Origin: Paenibacillus massiliensis 2301065 = DSM 16942
Lineage (GTDB): Bacteria; Bacillota; Bacilli; Paenibacillales; Paenibacillaceae
DNA length: 64,000 bases
Direction of reading: 5' to 3'
Assembly: GCF_000377505.1 (NCBI RefSeq)
Contig: NZ_KB898187.1
Coordinates: 310,001 to 374,000, forward strand
The notes beneath the pieces were generated by a model that saw only the letters and a list, made by a program, of their open reading frames with translations, made no database searches and was not told the DNA's origin. The translations under genes and the position numbers were made by a program. This document shows, piece after piece, positions 25,362 through 36,541 of this stretch (position 1 is its first letter; each line of letters starts with the position of its first letter).

Positions 25362-26708
25362 TTATTTGACTGGCGGAATGCTTTGCGGGTTGTTGAATAC
25401 ATTTTGCGGATCGTACTTCGCTTTTACTTTTCTGAGTCTGGCATAGTTCTTTCCGTAATAGACTGGTCCGGAGCATGTAATACCTTGGTCTGGTACGTTG
25501 ATATAAGAACCTACAATATAAGGCTCAAGTTTCTTTCTCGTGCTTCGGGTCAAAGCAATATTTTTGGCTGCATGGGATGGCTTCACCCACGAGCTGTTCC
25601 ACTCAACATAGTAATCGGCCTTTCTCCAGTAGAATGCCGTGGCTTGAGGTGCAATCCGGCTGACAGCTCCACCCCAATTCAAGAAGTAGAAGCCTGCTGG
25701 CGTACCTCCCTCCGCCTTTTCGAGGAATTCGCGCATGGCTTTGAAGGCTTTTTCAGGGAATGGACGTCGGCCAAAGCCGCTTGAGAACTGATTGCTGAAC
25801 CTTTGTGTGAGTACAGGGTCCGGAGCCAGCATGAACTTTGTGACTTGCGTGTATGGAAGGTACTCAATAGTTTTCTGAGTTGGTGTCCCTACATTAAGAA
25901 TGGGTGCCAACTGCCGAAGAGCCTCACTTTTTGATCCGAGATACAGCCCCAGCATGCTGACGTTTCCGCCTTTTTTGGGACCAACGCTTAGTTCACTCCC
26001 TAGCTTGGTACTGGTGTTCGGGGCCCATACCTGCCATTTCTTCACGACCTTCTCGAATTGTGCCCATGGCCAGGTAATCTGGAATACAGTCGCCTTAGCT
26101 GGAGCGCGTCGCACCTTGAACTTATATTTGGTATACACACCGAAGTTACCGCCTCCGCCGCCACGTGTAGCCCACAGAAGATCCGAATTTTGTTTTTTGT
26201 TCGCACGAATAACCCGCCCCTTGGCATCAACCATTTCAAGTTCCAGCAGGTTATCGCAGATCAGGCCGATGGTTCGTTGCAGCGGGCCGATGCCTCCGCC
26301 AGGCGTAATTCCTCCGATGCCGACCGTTGGGCTATCACCGAATGGGGCCATGAATCCTTGCTTCGCAAGCGCATCTACGATTCTTCCTACCCGATTACCC
26401 GTTTCCACAACAACCGTTCCGCTTTTTTTATTTAGCTTTATTTTCTTCATTTCGCTAACATCAATGACGATCCCACCGTTAACCTGTGAAAGATTAGTCT
26501 CTAATGCGTGTCTCCCGCTTCTTGGACGAATCGGAACATTGTTATGACGTGCCCAGCTTATGGCGTTCGCTACATCCTTTGTCTCCTGAGCGAACACAAA
26601 TACTTTGGGGAATCTGTCTGTATGTGGGTCCCAGTTCTTACGCGCCCTTTCGTATCCAGGGTCCCCCTTGAAAATAACTCGCCCCGTTAGCTTCTTTTGT
26701 GAACTCAC
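25362..26708 (-). CDS. FAD-binding oxidoreductase with BBE domain (berberine-bridge-like oxidase)
   Basis: The 448-residue protein has a PCMH-type FAD domain followed by the C-terminal BBE motif (YYGKNYARLRKVKAKYDPQN with VFNNPQSI). RPRSGRHALE carries the histidine, and GLICDNLLELEMV a cysteine, at the two positions that bind FAD covalently in bicovalent members, so a bicovalent flavin is likely. The loop GITPGGGIGPLQRTIG is typical. Such enzymes oxidise sugars, alcohols or alkaloid-like amines with oxygen. There is no signal peptide. The GTG start lies 12 bases after AAGGAG, which is a little long. Neighbours do not reveal the substrate. Confidence 0.85.
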   Translation of the reverse strand: MSSQKKLTGRVIFKGDPGYERARKNWDPHTDRFPKVFVFAQETKDVANAISWARHNNVPIRPRSGRHALETNLSQVNGGIVIDVSEMKKIKLNKKSGTVVVETGNRVGRIVDALAKQGFMAPFGDSPTVGIGGITPGGGIGPLQRTIGLICDNLLELEMVDAKGRVIRANKKQNSDLLWATRGGGGGNFGVYTKYKFKVRRAPAKATVFQITWPWAQFEKVVKKWQVWAPNTSTKLGSELSVGPKKGGNVSMLGLYLGSKSEALRQLAPILNVGTPTQKTIEYLPYTQVTKFMLAPDPVLTQRFSNQFSSGFGRRPFPEKAFKAMREFLEKAEGGTPAGFYFLNWGGAVSRIAPQATAFYWRKADYYVEWNSSWVKPSHAAKNIALTRSTRKKLEPYIVGSYINVPDQGITCSGPVYYGKNYARLRKVKAKYDPQNVFNNPQSIPPVK

Positions 26709-26860
26709 CGATCTACTCAGCTCCTTAGATTAAGTAACTATCCATGTCTGCTCGTGAACAATCTGGGCTGACTCCATATAGCCTATGTAATAGGCTCGCG
26801 ATGTGTATAGGCTGGTGCTGAGATGTCTTAGACGTAATTACATGAGTAGACAAACATCCC

Positions 26861-26897
26861 AAAAAGGCCTATGCACGCAAATCGCGTACATAGACCT
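26861..26897 (-). terminator. Terminator of the patB region
   Basis: On the minus strand GGTCTATGTACGC pairs with GCGTGCATAGGCC and is followed by five T residues. It lies just after the DMT fragment. Confidence 0.82.
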
Positions 26898-26915
26898 ACA
26901 TTGAAGCTAATAGTT

Positions 26916-27179
26916 TTACAGTAACTGACCCCTTATCAGTACTGCACCAGCCAGCATAACAAGGATTCCAACAATCTGTATGGGTTGTATTCGATTTTTT
27001 ACAGACCGCAGCAGACCGAATTGCTCCACGAATAGGCTGCCGATAATTTGCCCTAATAAAGCAAGAATCACGGTCAGATCTGTACCCAGTTGATTGACAA
27101 GAAATACGTTGATAATGGCCACCATGCGCCATATCCATTGACTTACCTGATTAGTCGTATTCGTTGCTTTGGAAACCAT
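26916..27179 (-). pseudogene. Truncated DMT transporter (YdcZ/DUF606), C-terminal part only
   Basis: The 87 residues show three membrane helices with the DUF606 C-terminal pattern (FLVNQLGTDLTVILALLGQI then a GLLRSVKNRIQPIQIVGILVMLAGAVL ending). Full YdcZ proteins are about 140-150 residues, so the N-terminal half is missing. It begins just two bases after the patB stop and no ribosome site is visible. The last nine residues of the PatB frame look unrelated to that family, as if a deletion joined the two genes. I call it a remnant; a working half-size subunit is less likely. Confidence 0.6.
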
Positions 27180-27181
27180 AT

Positions 27182-28369
27182 TTATGGACGTAATAGCCTC
27201 TGTTTATTGACCTGGTATGCGTGGATTCCTCTCTTCAACCTCTTCAGCCCTTCTTCCAGCCTTGCGGCAGGACAAGCATAATTTACGCGTATAAAATGAT
27301 CACCATTGCCACCAAATATACTACCCTTTGACACATATAAGCCGGTTTTTGTTCGAATAAACTCGCATAGATCCTCGGTGTCCTGTGTAATGGAGCTACA
27401 ATCAATCCAAGCCAAATACGTAGCTTCCGAGGAAATCACCTGAAGTTCCGGTATTTCGCGTTGGATAAACTGTTCAAGCAGCTGCTTGTTGCTCATCAGA
27501 TAACTTAATAACGCTTCAAGCCAAGGTTCTCCTTTTGTAAAGGCCGCTATGGCCGCTTCCACGGCAAATACGTTAGGCTCTGCAACCTCGTCCGTATTGA
27601 TTCCCCGCCGAACCAGAGCCCGTATTTCAGGATTCGGTATAATGATGCTTGAAGTCTGAATTCCAGCCAGATTAAAGGTCTTGGTTGGAGCGACGCAGGT
27701 AATAGAATGGTTCGCGATCTCTTCAGAGACCGCAGCAAAAGGCACATACTTGAAGCCAGGATGTGTTAAGTCGCAATGAATCTCATCCGAAACAATCAGA
27801 ACATGGTGCTTGATGCATAACTGCCCGATCCGTTCTAAGATTGCTCGGTCCCATACCTTCCCGATCGGATTGTGAGGATTACAGAAGATCATTAGTGTTG
27901 TATCAGGGTCATACAGCTTCACTTCAAGATCCTCCCAGTCAATGGCATACTCACCATTCTGGTAGAGTAGATTGCTTACGATCGGCTCACGTTGGTTATT
28001 TAGGATGGAATTATAGAAAATATTATATACAGGAGCCATGACCAGTATTTTTTCGTTCATCTTCGTCATTTTGCGTACAATGGAGGAGATCGCGGGTACA
28101 ACCCCCGTACAGAACAGGATCCAATCTTTTTGTACCTGGAATTGATGTCTATTGGCCCACCATTGCGCTACTGCCTCATCATAGCTATCTGGCACAGAAG
28201 TATAGCCGAAGATGTGATGATCTAATCTTGTTTGCATCGCTGCGATCACGTCCGGTGATGTCTCAAAATCCATGTCTGCTACCCACATGGGTAATTCACC
28301 GGATGCAATATCCCATTTATAGGAGTTGGTTCCGGATCGCTCTATCATTGTATCAAAGTCAAACATCAT
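27182..28369 (-). CDS. patB: PLP-dependent cystathionine beta-lyase, MalY/PatB family
   Basis: This fold-type I aminotransferase-like enzyme (395 residues) splits C-S bonds, typically cystathionine or cysteine conjugates, to release thiols. Diagnostic blocks are WVADMDFETSPDVI, FCTGVVPAISSIV, FCNPHNPIGKVW, VSDEIHCDLTHPGFKY and the lysine site APTKTFNLAGIQTS. The C-terminus has about nine extra residues after KRLKRGIHAY. It overlaps the DUF3737 gene by four bases (ATGA), so both are read from one message. No SAM riboswitch or T-box was seen upstream of the pair. Confidence 0.9.
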   Translation of the reverse strand: MMFDFDTMIERSGTNSYKWDIASGELPMWVADMDFETSPDVIAAMQTRLDHHIFGYTSVPDSYDEAVAQWWANRHQFQVQKDWILFCTGVVPAISSIVRKMTKMNEKILVMAPVYNIFYNSILNNQREPIVSNLLYQNGEYAIDWEDLEVKLYDPDTTLMIFCNPHNPIGKVWDRAILERIGQLCIKHHVLIVSDEIHCDLTHPGFKYVPFAAVSEEIANHSITCVAPTKTFNLAGIQTSSIIIPNPEIRALVRRGINTDEVAEPNVFAVEAAIAAFTKGEPWLEALLSYLMSNKQLLEQFIQREIPELQVISSEATYLAWIDCSSITQDTEDLCEFIRTKTGLYVSKGSIFGGNGDHFIRVNYACPAARLEEGLKRLKRGIHAYQVNKQRLLRP

Positions 28370-29220
28370 GTAGCCTTCACCCGATCTGTAAGTTCATATT
28401 GTGTCGAGTCTGCTATAATCTCGGGATCATCGAGAATGAGCTCTCGTATATTCTTTGCCTTAATGCTTCCGGCTAATGGATTCTTCACACTTAAGAGTTC
28501 TGTTGTAGCTTCTACCTGAATGGCTGAATATTCAAATGCCAGGTCTGTATTGATAATCGTTCCGTTCTCAATCGTTAACTGGTCCATGTAGCACATGCCC
28601 TGGTTACTCTCAATTCTGCAATTGACAAACTTGATATGTCGGGAGTTCCAGCCGAGATATTCTCCTATGATCACGGAATCATACACGGTGACATTCTCAC
28701 AGTTCCAGAAGGCGTCTTTGGAGATGAGTCTTGCGTTCCGAAGCTCAACATTCTTTGCGCCATCAAACGCATAATTTCCCACTAGCGTAAAATCATCAAT
28801 GAAGATGTTCTCGCTGTTCATACCAAAGTAATCCCCACGGGCAGTCACATGGTTCAGATAGATATCTTTACATTGCCAGAGGGTCTCCTGAGCATTGGAC
28901 AAATCTACATTAGTTAGACGAATGTGACTTGCACGCCGAAAGCTCTTCGGTGCCTCAATGACACTATCACTGATCGAAATATGATGTGTATACCATATAC
29001 CCGATCGTGCCATCTCCAGCAGCGTACTGTTCGTTAGTGTAACGTGATTACAGTACCAGAGCGGATACTTCCACTTGAAAATACTGTGCTCAAGAATGAT
29101 GTTACTACTTTCCTTCAATGGGGACTCACCGTCAGTGAATACGGAATTCGTTATGGTTAAATCCTTACTTTTGAATAGGGCACGTTCTCCGGTCAATATT
29201 TGTTGGTCAATCAATGACAA
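28366..29220 (-). CDS. DUF3737 family beta-helix protein
   Basis: The protein is made of repeated short strands (for example NVELRNARLISKDAFWNCEN and VTVYDSVIIGEYLGWNSRHI), as expected for a right-handed beta-helix. The start QQILTGERALFKSKDLTITN and ESPLKESSNIILEHSIFKWK are DUF3737 hallmarks. I choose the TTG at 29220 because GGGGGA lies five bases upstream and family members begin there; an ATG nine codons earlier lacks a ribosome site. The function is unknown. It has no signal peptide. The gene overlaps patB by four bases; a functional link to thiol metabolism is possible but unproven. Confidence 0.82.
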   Translation of the reverse strand: MSLIDQQILTGERALFKSKDLTITNSVFTDGESPLKESSNIILEHSIFKWKYPLWYCNHVTLTNSTLLEMARSGIWYTHHISISDSVIEAPKSFRRASHIRLTNVDLSNAQETLWQCKDIYLNHVTARGDYFGMNSENIFIDDFTLVGNYAFDGAKNVELRNARLISKDAFWNCENVTVYDSVIIGEYLGWNSRHIKFVNCRIESNQGMCYMDQLTIENGTIINTDLAFEYSAIQVEATTELLSVKNPLAGSIKAKNIRELILDDPEIIADSTQYELTDRVKAT

Positions 29221-29389
29221 TCTAATCCCCCGTTTCGCTATGGTCATTACTTACAGACTTACACCCGAATGCATTCCTTCTAGCAAGGCCTAGTGCTGTA
29301 GGTATTCCAGACAGCAATCCCTTGAGCGATAAGACACATGAGTAGCATGAGTAGCAGTATACGATCCGATGGTGTTCACTTCCCGTCAA

Positions 29390-29413
29390 TAAAAAGAGCC
29401 TGCATACGCAGGC
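29390..29413 (-). terminator. Terminator of the alcohol dehydrogenase gene
   Basis: On the minus strand GGCCTGCGTATGCAGGC forms a compact hairpin followed by TCTTTTTATT. A second hairpin, AAGTGGC with GCCACTT, lies just after the stop codon. Confidence 0.85.
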
Positions 29414-29439
29414 CCTTCAATCAAGTGGCCTTTCGCCAC

Positions 29440-30474
29440 TTAAGGTCTGATCAATACTTTGAGAGCCTCGCGATTATCCATCGCACGGTATCCCTCAGGA
29501 ACGCCGTCAAGGTCAACGGTTACGTCAAAGACGCGACCAGGTTCAAGGCTTCCATCCAGAATATCTGGCAACAATACTTCCATGTACGCACGAGTCGGCG
29601 CTGGACCACCTGTAAGGGTAATATTACGTCCGAACAGACTTGTAAAACCAACCGGAGCATCCTCGTATTGAGGTACTCCTACACGACTGATAACCCCACC
29701 AGCACGAACGGCTCCAAGACTCATTTCATAGGCAGACATCAGCCCAACACATTCCAGTACGACATGCGTTCCTTCACCGTTCGTCAGTTCCTTGACTTTC
29801 GCGACGCCTTCTTCTCCACGTTCAGGAATGACATTCGTGGCTCCGAATTCAATGCCAAGATCTGTCCGCTTCTTATGACGACCCATGAGAATGATTTTCT
29901 TCGCGCCAAGCTTCTTCGCAGAGAGAACGGCAAGCAGACCGACAGCTCCATCACCGATCACAGTTACTGTTGTACTTTCATTGACTCCGCCCATGACAGC
30001 AGCATGATAGCCTGTACCATACACATCAGACAAAGTTAGCAGCGACGGCAACAACGGAGAATTCTCATCAATATGATCAGGTAGCTTGAACATGCTTCCT
30101 TGTGCCTGAGGCACTCGAACATACTCCGCCTGACAGCCTGTCATGAAGCTCCCGTGCACACAAGAAGTCATTAAGCCTTCCTCGCAGAATGGACAAGTGT
30201 TGTCCCCTACTGCAAAGGGCACGATGACCAGATCGCCCTTCTTGAAGTCGGAGACCTGTTCACCCATCTCTTCGATTCTTCCAATCACCTCATGGCCCAT
30301 AGCTTCACCTTCACCATGCTCATGGGCATGCATGTTGTGATATGGATGGAGATCACTGCCGCAAATACACGCAGCAACCACCTTCAAGATGGCATCCGTA
30401 GGAAACTTCAATTGGGGTACGGCTATTTCTTCTACACGTACATCCCCAGCAGCATACATAATATTGGCTTTCAT
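29440..30474 (-). CDS. Zinc-dependent alcohol dehydrogenase family protein
   Basis: This 344-residue medium-chain dehydrogenase has catalytic-zinc residues in CICGSDLHPYH and GHEVIG. A structural-zinc-like loop is CPFCEEGLMTSC, and the NAD(P) site is VIGDGAVGLLAV. It lacks an N-terminal targeting signal. It probably reduces aldehydes or oxidises secondary alcohols in the cytoplasm. It heads away from the NAD(P)H oxidoreductase gene, lying 94 bases downstream of it on the same strand. Co-expression with that gene under the divergent TetR is plausible. Exact substrate unknown. Confidence 0.9.
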   Translation of the reverse strand: MKANIMYAAGDVRVEEIAVPQLKFPTDAILKVVAACICGSDLHPYHNMHAHEHGEGEAMGHEVIGRIEEMGEQVSDFKKGDLVIVPFAVGDNTCPFCEEGLMTSCVHGSFMTGCQAEYVRVPQAQGSMFKLPDHIDENSPLLPSLLTLSDVYGTGYHAAVMGGVNESTTVTVIGDGAVGLLAVLSAKKLGAKKIILMGRHKKRTDLGIEFGATNVIPERGEEGVAKVKELTNGEGTHVVLECVGLMSAYEMSLGAVRAGGVISRVGVPQYEDAPVGFTSLFGRNITLTGGPAPTRAYMEVLLPDILDGSLEPGRVFDVTVDLDGVPEGYRAMDNREALKVLIRP

Positions 30475-30568
30475 AATGGAAATTCCACCTTTACATTAAT
30501 ATGGATTGCAGTTCATGTTTGTCCGCTCATGCAATCTGAGCAAAGTATTATATATTGGTAACTCATTG

Positions 30569-31117
30569 TTATCTGACGGATAGCTGTGCAACCCCAGTGT
30601 TCTGTATATAGGTGGCATAGTCCTTGGCACTTTGCTCAAGTGCTTCATCCGACAGGTGCTGCATGACACCGTACAAAATGTATGGAGTCAGATAGCGCAT
30701 GCCGATCATCTTACTTGTGGTCTGAAGAGGTCTCAGCAGTTCATGAATCGTGTATTTAAAGTTGCCATCTGCTGAATAGTTTTCTTTGGCAGCGCCTATG
30801 GAGACTGCAATTAACAAATCTTTGCCATGCAGCTTATTCCCTGTACTTCCATACGCCCAGCCGTAAGTGAGGACTGCGTCCTCCCATTTCTTCAATAATG
30901 AAGGTGTACTATACCAGTAGAACGGAAATTGAAGAACGACACGGTCATGCTGCTCAAGTAATTTTTGCTCAGCAGCTACATCAATGTTCTCATCCGGGTA
31001 AGCTTCATAGACCCGGTGCACTGTAACTGTACCTTGCTGCTCCAGTTCTTCGGTCAAACGCCGATTCACACGGGATGCCGCCAAATTAGGGTGAAATGCA
31101 AGGACAAGTGTTTTCAT
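30569..31117 (-). CDS. NAD(P)H-dependent FMN oxidoreductase (KefF/MdaB-like)
   Basis: This flavodoxin-fold protein of 182 residues starts MKTLVLAFHPNLAASRVNRR. It has FPFYWYSTPSLLKKWEDAVLTYGWAYG, the family core that binds FMN, and GKDLLIAVSIGAAKENYSADG. Family members reduce quinones or electrophiles with NAD(P)H. The start at 31117 is supported by GGAGAGA eight bases upstream; 14 earlier codons are not. It is divergent from the TetR gene at 31374, with two palindromes between them, so it is probably the main target of that regulator. Confidence 0.88.
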   Translation of the reverse strand: MKTLVLAFHPNLAASRVNRRLTEELEQQGTVTVHRVYEAYPDENIDVAAEQKLLEQHDRVVLQFPFYWYSTPSLLKKWEDAVLTYGWAYGSTGNKLHGKDLLIAVSIGAAKENYSADGNFKYTIHELLRPLQTTSKMIGMRYLTPYILYGVMQHLSDEALEQSAKDYATYIQNTGVAQLSVR

Positions 31118-31236
31118 TTCAGCTTCTCTCCAATTCATTTTTGTGTTGAGGCCGTTCACTACTCTGGCGAATTTTGCTCATCTCGATGTCTCCTTTTTAT
31201 CGAATGTTGCATTTCTTAAGCTCTCAAAAATGAACA

Positions 31237-31274
31237 TTGATTGTTTAATCAACTTATGTTTATAATTCTAAACA
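31237..31274. promoter_or_regulatory. Two palindromes in the divergent TetR promoter region
   Basis: TTGATT-GTTT-AATCAA occupies 31237-31252 and TGTTTA-TAATTC-TAAACA occupies 31257-31274. Both are perfect inverted repeats between the flavin reductase and the TetR gene, where an autoregulated repressor would bind. Confidence 0.6.
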
Positions 31275-31373
31275 GAAATGCTATCCTTTCAATAATCAAA
31301 TCCGCTCAATGTGTGGATTAATGAACATATTCTAAGGAATTGCCGATTATTTAACGGAGGAGCTGACTTATCA

Positions 31374-31919
31374 ATGACAAAAATAGACAGACGAATTGTT
31401 AAGTCTCAAGAGGCGATCAAGAAGGCCATTCTTGAGCTAATGGTTGAGAAGAACTTTGAAGAAATAACAATAAGAGATATATCTGACAGAGCCAATCTGA
31501 ACCGAGGAACCATCTATCTTCACTACATGGATAAATATGATTTACTCGATAAGATTGTGGAAGAACATATTAGTAATCTCCGTGAACTATGCCACTCTGC
31601 TGCTGACATGACTTTTAAAGAAGGAAATTACGTCTGGTTTGATTACTTTGCTAACAATCACCTATTCTTTTCGATCATGCTCAATACGAAGAGCGCAGCC
31701 TACTTCCGCAGTCGCTTCCTTGATCTGGTCGTTCAGGAATATGGCGTTGAGGTCGATACCTCCGAGGGAGTCAATCAAGGCTTGAATGAAGAGATTATTC
31801 TTCAATTTTTTGGAGCTGCTGTCGTTGGAGCTGTAGAATGGTGGTTCAAGAATGGCATGCCTGTGCCCCCTCGTGTAATCGCCGAACAAACCGGACAAAT
31901 CTTGGACAGGAATTTTTGA
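31374..31919 (+). CDS. TetR/AcrR family transcriptional regulator
   Basis: The 181-residue protein begins MTKIDRRIVKSQEAIKKAIL and has the TetR helix-turn-helix EITIRDISDRANLNRGTIYLHYMDKYDLLDKI at residues 31-62. The C-terminal ligand domain resembles the TetR_C domain of YxaF/DhaS-type regulators. It is a clear paralogue of the TetR at 44160. I use the ATG at 31374, downstream of GGAGGAGC. It is divergent from the flavin reductase and followed by a convergent MFS gene. Autoregulation at the palindromes upstream is inferred. Confidence 0.88.
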   Translation: MTKIDRRIVKSQEAIKKAILELMVEKNFEEITIRDISDRANLNRGTIYLHYMDKYDLLDKIVEEHISNLRELCHSAADMTFKEGNYVWFDYFANNHLFFSIMLNTKSAAYFRSRFLDLVVQEYGVEVDTSEGVNQGLNEEIILQFFGAAVVGAVEWWFKNGMPVPPRVIAEQTGQILDRNF

Positions 31920-31966
31920 ATGTTCCTAAGAAGCTGCTCCATATCGTAACCTACTTAATCTGACAA

Positions 31967-33127
31967 TCATTTTTCCGCATATTTCTTAGTTCTTAAAATA
32001 GGCCTCACAAATACTAGATAAAGAATCAAGGATAGCCCCACGGACAATGCACAGACTGCAAATAAAGCCTGATAACTGGCATAGTGAGAAATCATGCCCA
32101 ATATAATCGAGCCGAGACCGATCCCGAGATCGTTAGCAGTTGTAATTGTGGCGTTGGCGACTCCCTTACGGTCGGCACGTGCAACCAGTAATGTTGCAGA
32201 TTGGAATGCCGGCTGAGCCGACCCAAAGCCAATACCAAATAGGACCGCAGATACCACAATACCCACCGTTCCTTTGGAAGCAAATAACACAATTAAAGCA
32301 CTGATCGTAACTACTAGTGAAGGAGCAAGTATGAATAGCTCCCCGTATCGATCCGAAAGCTTCCCGGTAATGGGGCGGCTCAATGCCAGCGCTGCAGCGA
32401 ACGTTAGAAAGAATACTCCGGAATTGACCTGAAGTGAATCAGCGAATAAAGGAAGGAAAGTGGTAACACCACCATAAGCGATGAAGAGAAAGAAGACCGA
32501 TACCGCGATGGGTAACACTGACTTTTCGTACAATTGTAGTTTCCCTTTGCTCGGTTGTGAGTTGAAGGGGATCTTTGCACCCATGGTCAAGATCAAGGCA
32601 ACCGAAGAAAGGACCAGACCTAACAGAAACAATAGGCTGTAAGAGTGCATTTGGATAATCCAGATCCCGAATAGCGGACCTACTGCCATAGCTAGCGTCA
32701 TTGACGTGCTGAACCACCCTAACCCCTCGCCTCTTCTTGCTGGAGATACTGTATCTGTCACAGAAGTAATCATTGCGGTAGTTGAAAACGCCCAACTGAG
32801 CCCATGAAGGATTCTGAGTGCTATAAGCATCAGAATGCCTCCAACCCAGTTATACATATACATGGTTACAGCGAAGACTATGAGTCCCAGCGTAATAAAC
32901 AAACGTCTACTATAACGATCTAGCAGCCCACCTACAAGCGGTCTGAAGAACACAGCAGAGAGCGCAAAAGCGCCCACTACCATGCCAACCTGAGACTCGT
33001 CGCCACCCAATTCCTTAATAAATGCTGGCATCGTGGGATAGAGCATATAAAATGCAGTAAACAGTGCCAGATTTGCAGCAGTCATTAGAGCAAATGGCGT
33101 GGTCCATAAACGATTTATTGTGTTCAT
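31967..33127 (-). CDS. MFS transporter
   Basis: The 386-residue protein has twelve predicted helices, with motif A as GGLLDRYSRRLFITLG and helix 4 RILHGLSWAFSTTAMITSVTD. It resembles the drug/metabolite exporters of the YfkL or CntE kind more than sugar importers. It ends convergently with the TetR gene. No operator or ribosome-site oddity was seen; AGGGGGGAATGA precedes the ATG. The substrate is unknown. Confidence 0.86.
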   Translation of the reverse strand: MNTINRLWTTPFALMTAANLALFTAFYMLYPTMPAFIKELGGDESQVGMVVGAFALSAVFFRPLVGGLLDRYSRRLFITLGLIVFAVTMYMYNWVGGILMLIALRILHGLSWAFSTTAMITSVTDTVSPARRGEGLGWFSTSMTLAMAVGPLFGIWIIQMHSYSLLFLLGLVLSSVALILTMGAKIPFNSQPSKGKLQLYEKSVLPIAVSVFFLFIAYGGVTTFLPLFADSLQVNSGVFFLTFAAALALSRPITGKLSDRYGELFILAPSLVVTISALIVLFASKGTVGIVVSAVLFGIGFGSAQPAFQSATLLVARADRKGVANATITTANDLGIGLGSIILGMISHYASYQALFAVCALSVGLSLILYLVFVRPILRTKKYAEK

Positions 33128-33162
33128 CGTTCATTCCCCCCTCTCAGGAAGTCATACTTGCA

Positions 33163-34599
<1,437 letters not shown>

Positions 34600-34615
34600 T
34601 CATACGCCCCTATCT

Positions 34616-36493
34616 TTAATTGACTTTCAATTCAAATAATGAATCCTCGAAAGACACGACTGTTTGCGTTGTCTCTGTGAACTCTTTGTAGCTATCTGAA
34701 TTAGTAATAATAATTGGAGTTTGGGTAACATAGCCTTCTGCTTTGATTTTCTCCAAATCAAAGGTAAGCAACAATTGTCCCTTCGTAATTCTTTGCCCCT
34801 CGACAACATGCGATTCAAAATACTTACCATTGAGCTTAACCGTGTTCAGACCTACATGAATAAGAACCTCAGCACCTGTATCTGACAGGAGACCCATCGC
34901 ATGCTTTTTGGGAAATAGAGATACGATCGTGCCGTCAAAGGGTGAAATAACCTTTCCTTCGCTAGGCTCTACTGCTATTCCTTTACCCATAGCTCCGGAA
35001 GCAAAGGCCACATCTTGTATATCTTTAAGTGCAATGGTGCTTCCACTCAATGGACTTGCTATAGTTAATGCTGCTGCTGTAATTGGAACAGTCTCTACCG
35101 CTACTTTTACTTCTTCCGTGCTCACGACTGCTGATTTTTCAAATCTAAAGCTAAGCAAGTACGTAAGAACTGCGGTTACAAGTGCTGCAATAAGCAATGC
35201 AATTAAGATATTATAGAAATTAGCCAAGTTAGCACCTAAATACAGCGGAATGGCAGGTATACCGGATGCTCCGGTTGCATAGCGAGATACCCCTGTTAGA
35301 CCTGCATATAGTCCGCCACAAGCAGCACCAATCATTGCTGCGATTAGCGGATATTTCTTCGGCAAGTTTACTCCATAAAGAGCTGCCTCTGTAATACCCA
35401 TTAATCCGGTAATACCACTAGTTGTCGAGATTTGCTTCATGGATGGATCTTTAGTTCTCGAACCTACCACCAAAGCAGCCACACCTTGCGTTATATTAGA
35501 TACCAGAGCACCCGGACCTATAATATTTTCATAACCTAAGGTGGTGATTTGCGTTAATGAAAGAGGCACAATGTTATGATGTAGTCCAAACATGACAAGG
35601 ATTGGCCAGAAAGTCGCGATGATGAATATAACCAGCCAAGAACCATGCGAACCTAAGAAATCAAAGCCCATTGCTAAATACGTTCCGACAAATGATCCTA
35701 ACGGACCAAGTACGGTAAGGCCAATCGTTCCAACAACCAAGATAGTTAACATCGGCACAAAAATTATTTTTATGGAATCATGTATTATTCGCTTGAAGAA
35801 AGGCTCAATATACGATTGCGCCCATACCGTTAGAAGGATTGGAACCACAGATGAACTATAAGTAACAAGCGTCAGGGGGATACCAAATACGTTGACATCA
35901 TTGCCCTCTGTCTTTAATTGAATCAAACTGGGATGCAAGAAGATTCCCGCCAGGACAATTGCCAATACAGGGCTACACTTTAGTTTGTTTGCAGCAGAGT
36001 AGGCTAACAAAAATGGTAAGAAGTAAAATATGGCGTCTGACATAAAATTAATGACATAAAAGGTCTGTGAGTCTCGTGAGATCCATTTAAGCAAAATCAA
36101 CAGAGCTAAAAGTGCTTTAATCATCCCGGCACCAGCAATGGCAGGAACAATTGGACTAAAGGTTCCAGATACGAAATCAATAAATTTGCCTACAATACTT
36201 GCTTTTCTCCCATTACCTGCTTCGCTATTTGAAGCCCCCTTAGGTTCCAAATGCTTGACGACCTCGTTGTAAACGTCTTCAACATGTGTTCCAATAACGA
36301 CCTGAAACTGTCCGCCACTTTCTATGGCATCAATGACACCATCTAAAGACTTAATCGACTCACGCTTCGCTTTATTAACATCGTTCAATGCAAATCTAAG
36401 TCGAGTCATACAGTGGGTTAGTGTAGATACATTTTCATGACCACCAACACGCTCTACAATATCTTTAGCTAAGTTCTCATACTTTTTGCTCAT
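34616..36493 (-). CDS. PTS beta-glucoside transporter, EIIBCA
   Basis: This 625-residue membrane protein joins all three PTS domains. EIIB is at residues 1-85 with the phosphorylated cysteine in THCMTRLRFAL. EIIC runs from about 105 to 460 with many hydrophobic helices. EIIA occupies the last 150 residues with HVGLNTVKLNGKYF around the active histidine and SPFDGTIVSLFP upstream. The order B-C-A fits the BglP type. GAGGGGGC precedes the start. It is followed at once by a 6-phospho-beta-glucosidase. No BglG/LicT antiterminator is present; the LysR gene behind it probably takes that role. Confidence 0.93.
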   Translation of the reverse strand: MSKKYENLAKDIVERVGGHENVSTLTHCMTRLRFALNDVNKAKRESIKSLDGVIDAIESGGQFQVVIGTHVEDVYNEVVKHLEPKGASNSEAGNGRKASIVGKFIDFVSGTFSPIVPAIAGAGMIKALLALLILLKWISRDSQTFYVINFMSDAIFYFLPFLLAYSAANKLKCSPVLAIVLAGIFLHPSLIQLKTEGNDVNVFGIPLTLVTYSSSVVPILLTVWAQSYIEPFFKRIIHDSIKIIFVPMLTILVVGTIGLTVLGPLGSFVGTYLAMGFDFLGSHGSWLVIFIIATFWPILVMFGLHHNIVPLSLTQITTLGYENIIGPGALVSNITQGVAALVVGSRTKDPSMKQISTTSGITGLMGITEAALYGVNLPKKYPLIAAMIGAACGGLYAGLTGVSRYATGASGIPAIPLYLGANLANFYNILIALLIAALVTAVLTYLLSFRFEKSAVVSTEEVKVAVETVPITAAALTIASPLSGSTIALKDIQDVAFASGAMGKGIAVEPSEGKVISPFDGTIVSLFPKKHAMGLLSDTGAEVLIHVGLNTVKLNGKYFESHVVEGQRITKGQLLLTFDLEKIKAEGYVTQTPIIITNSDSYKEFTETTQTVVSFEDSLFELKVN

Positions 36494-36541
36494 ACCAAGG
36501 TGCCCCCTCTAAGTGTCTCTATTACTACTATGAACGTATAC

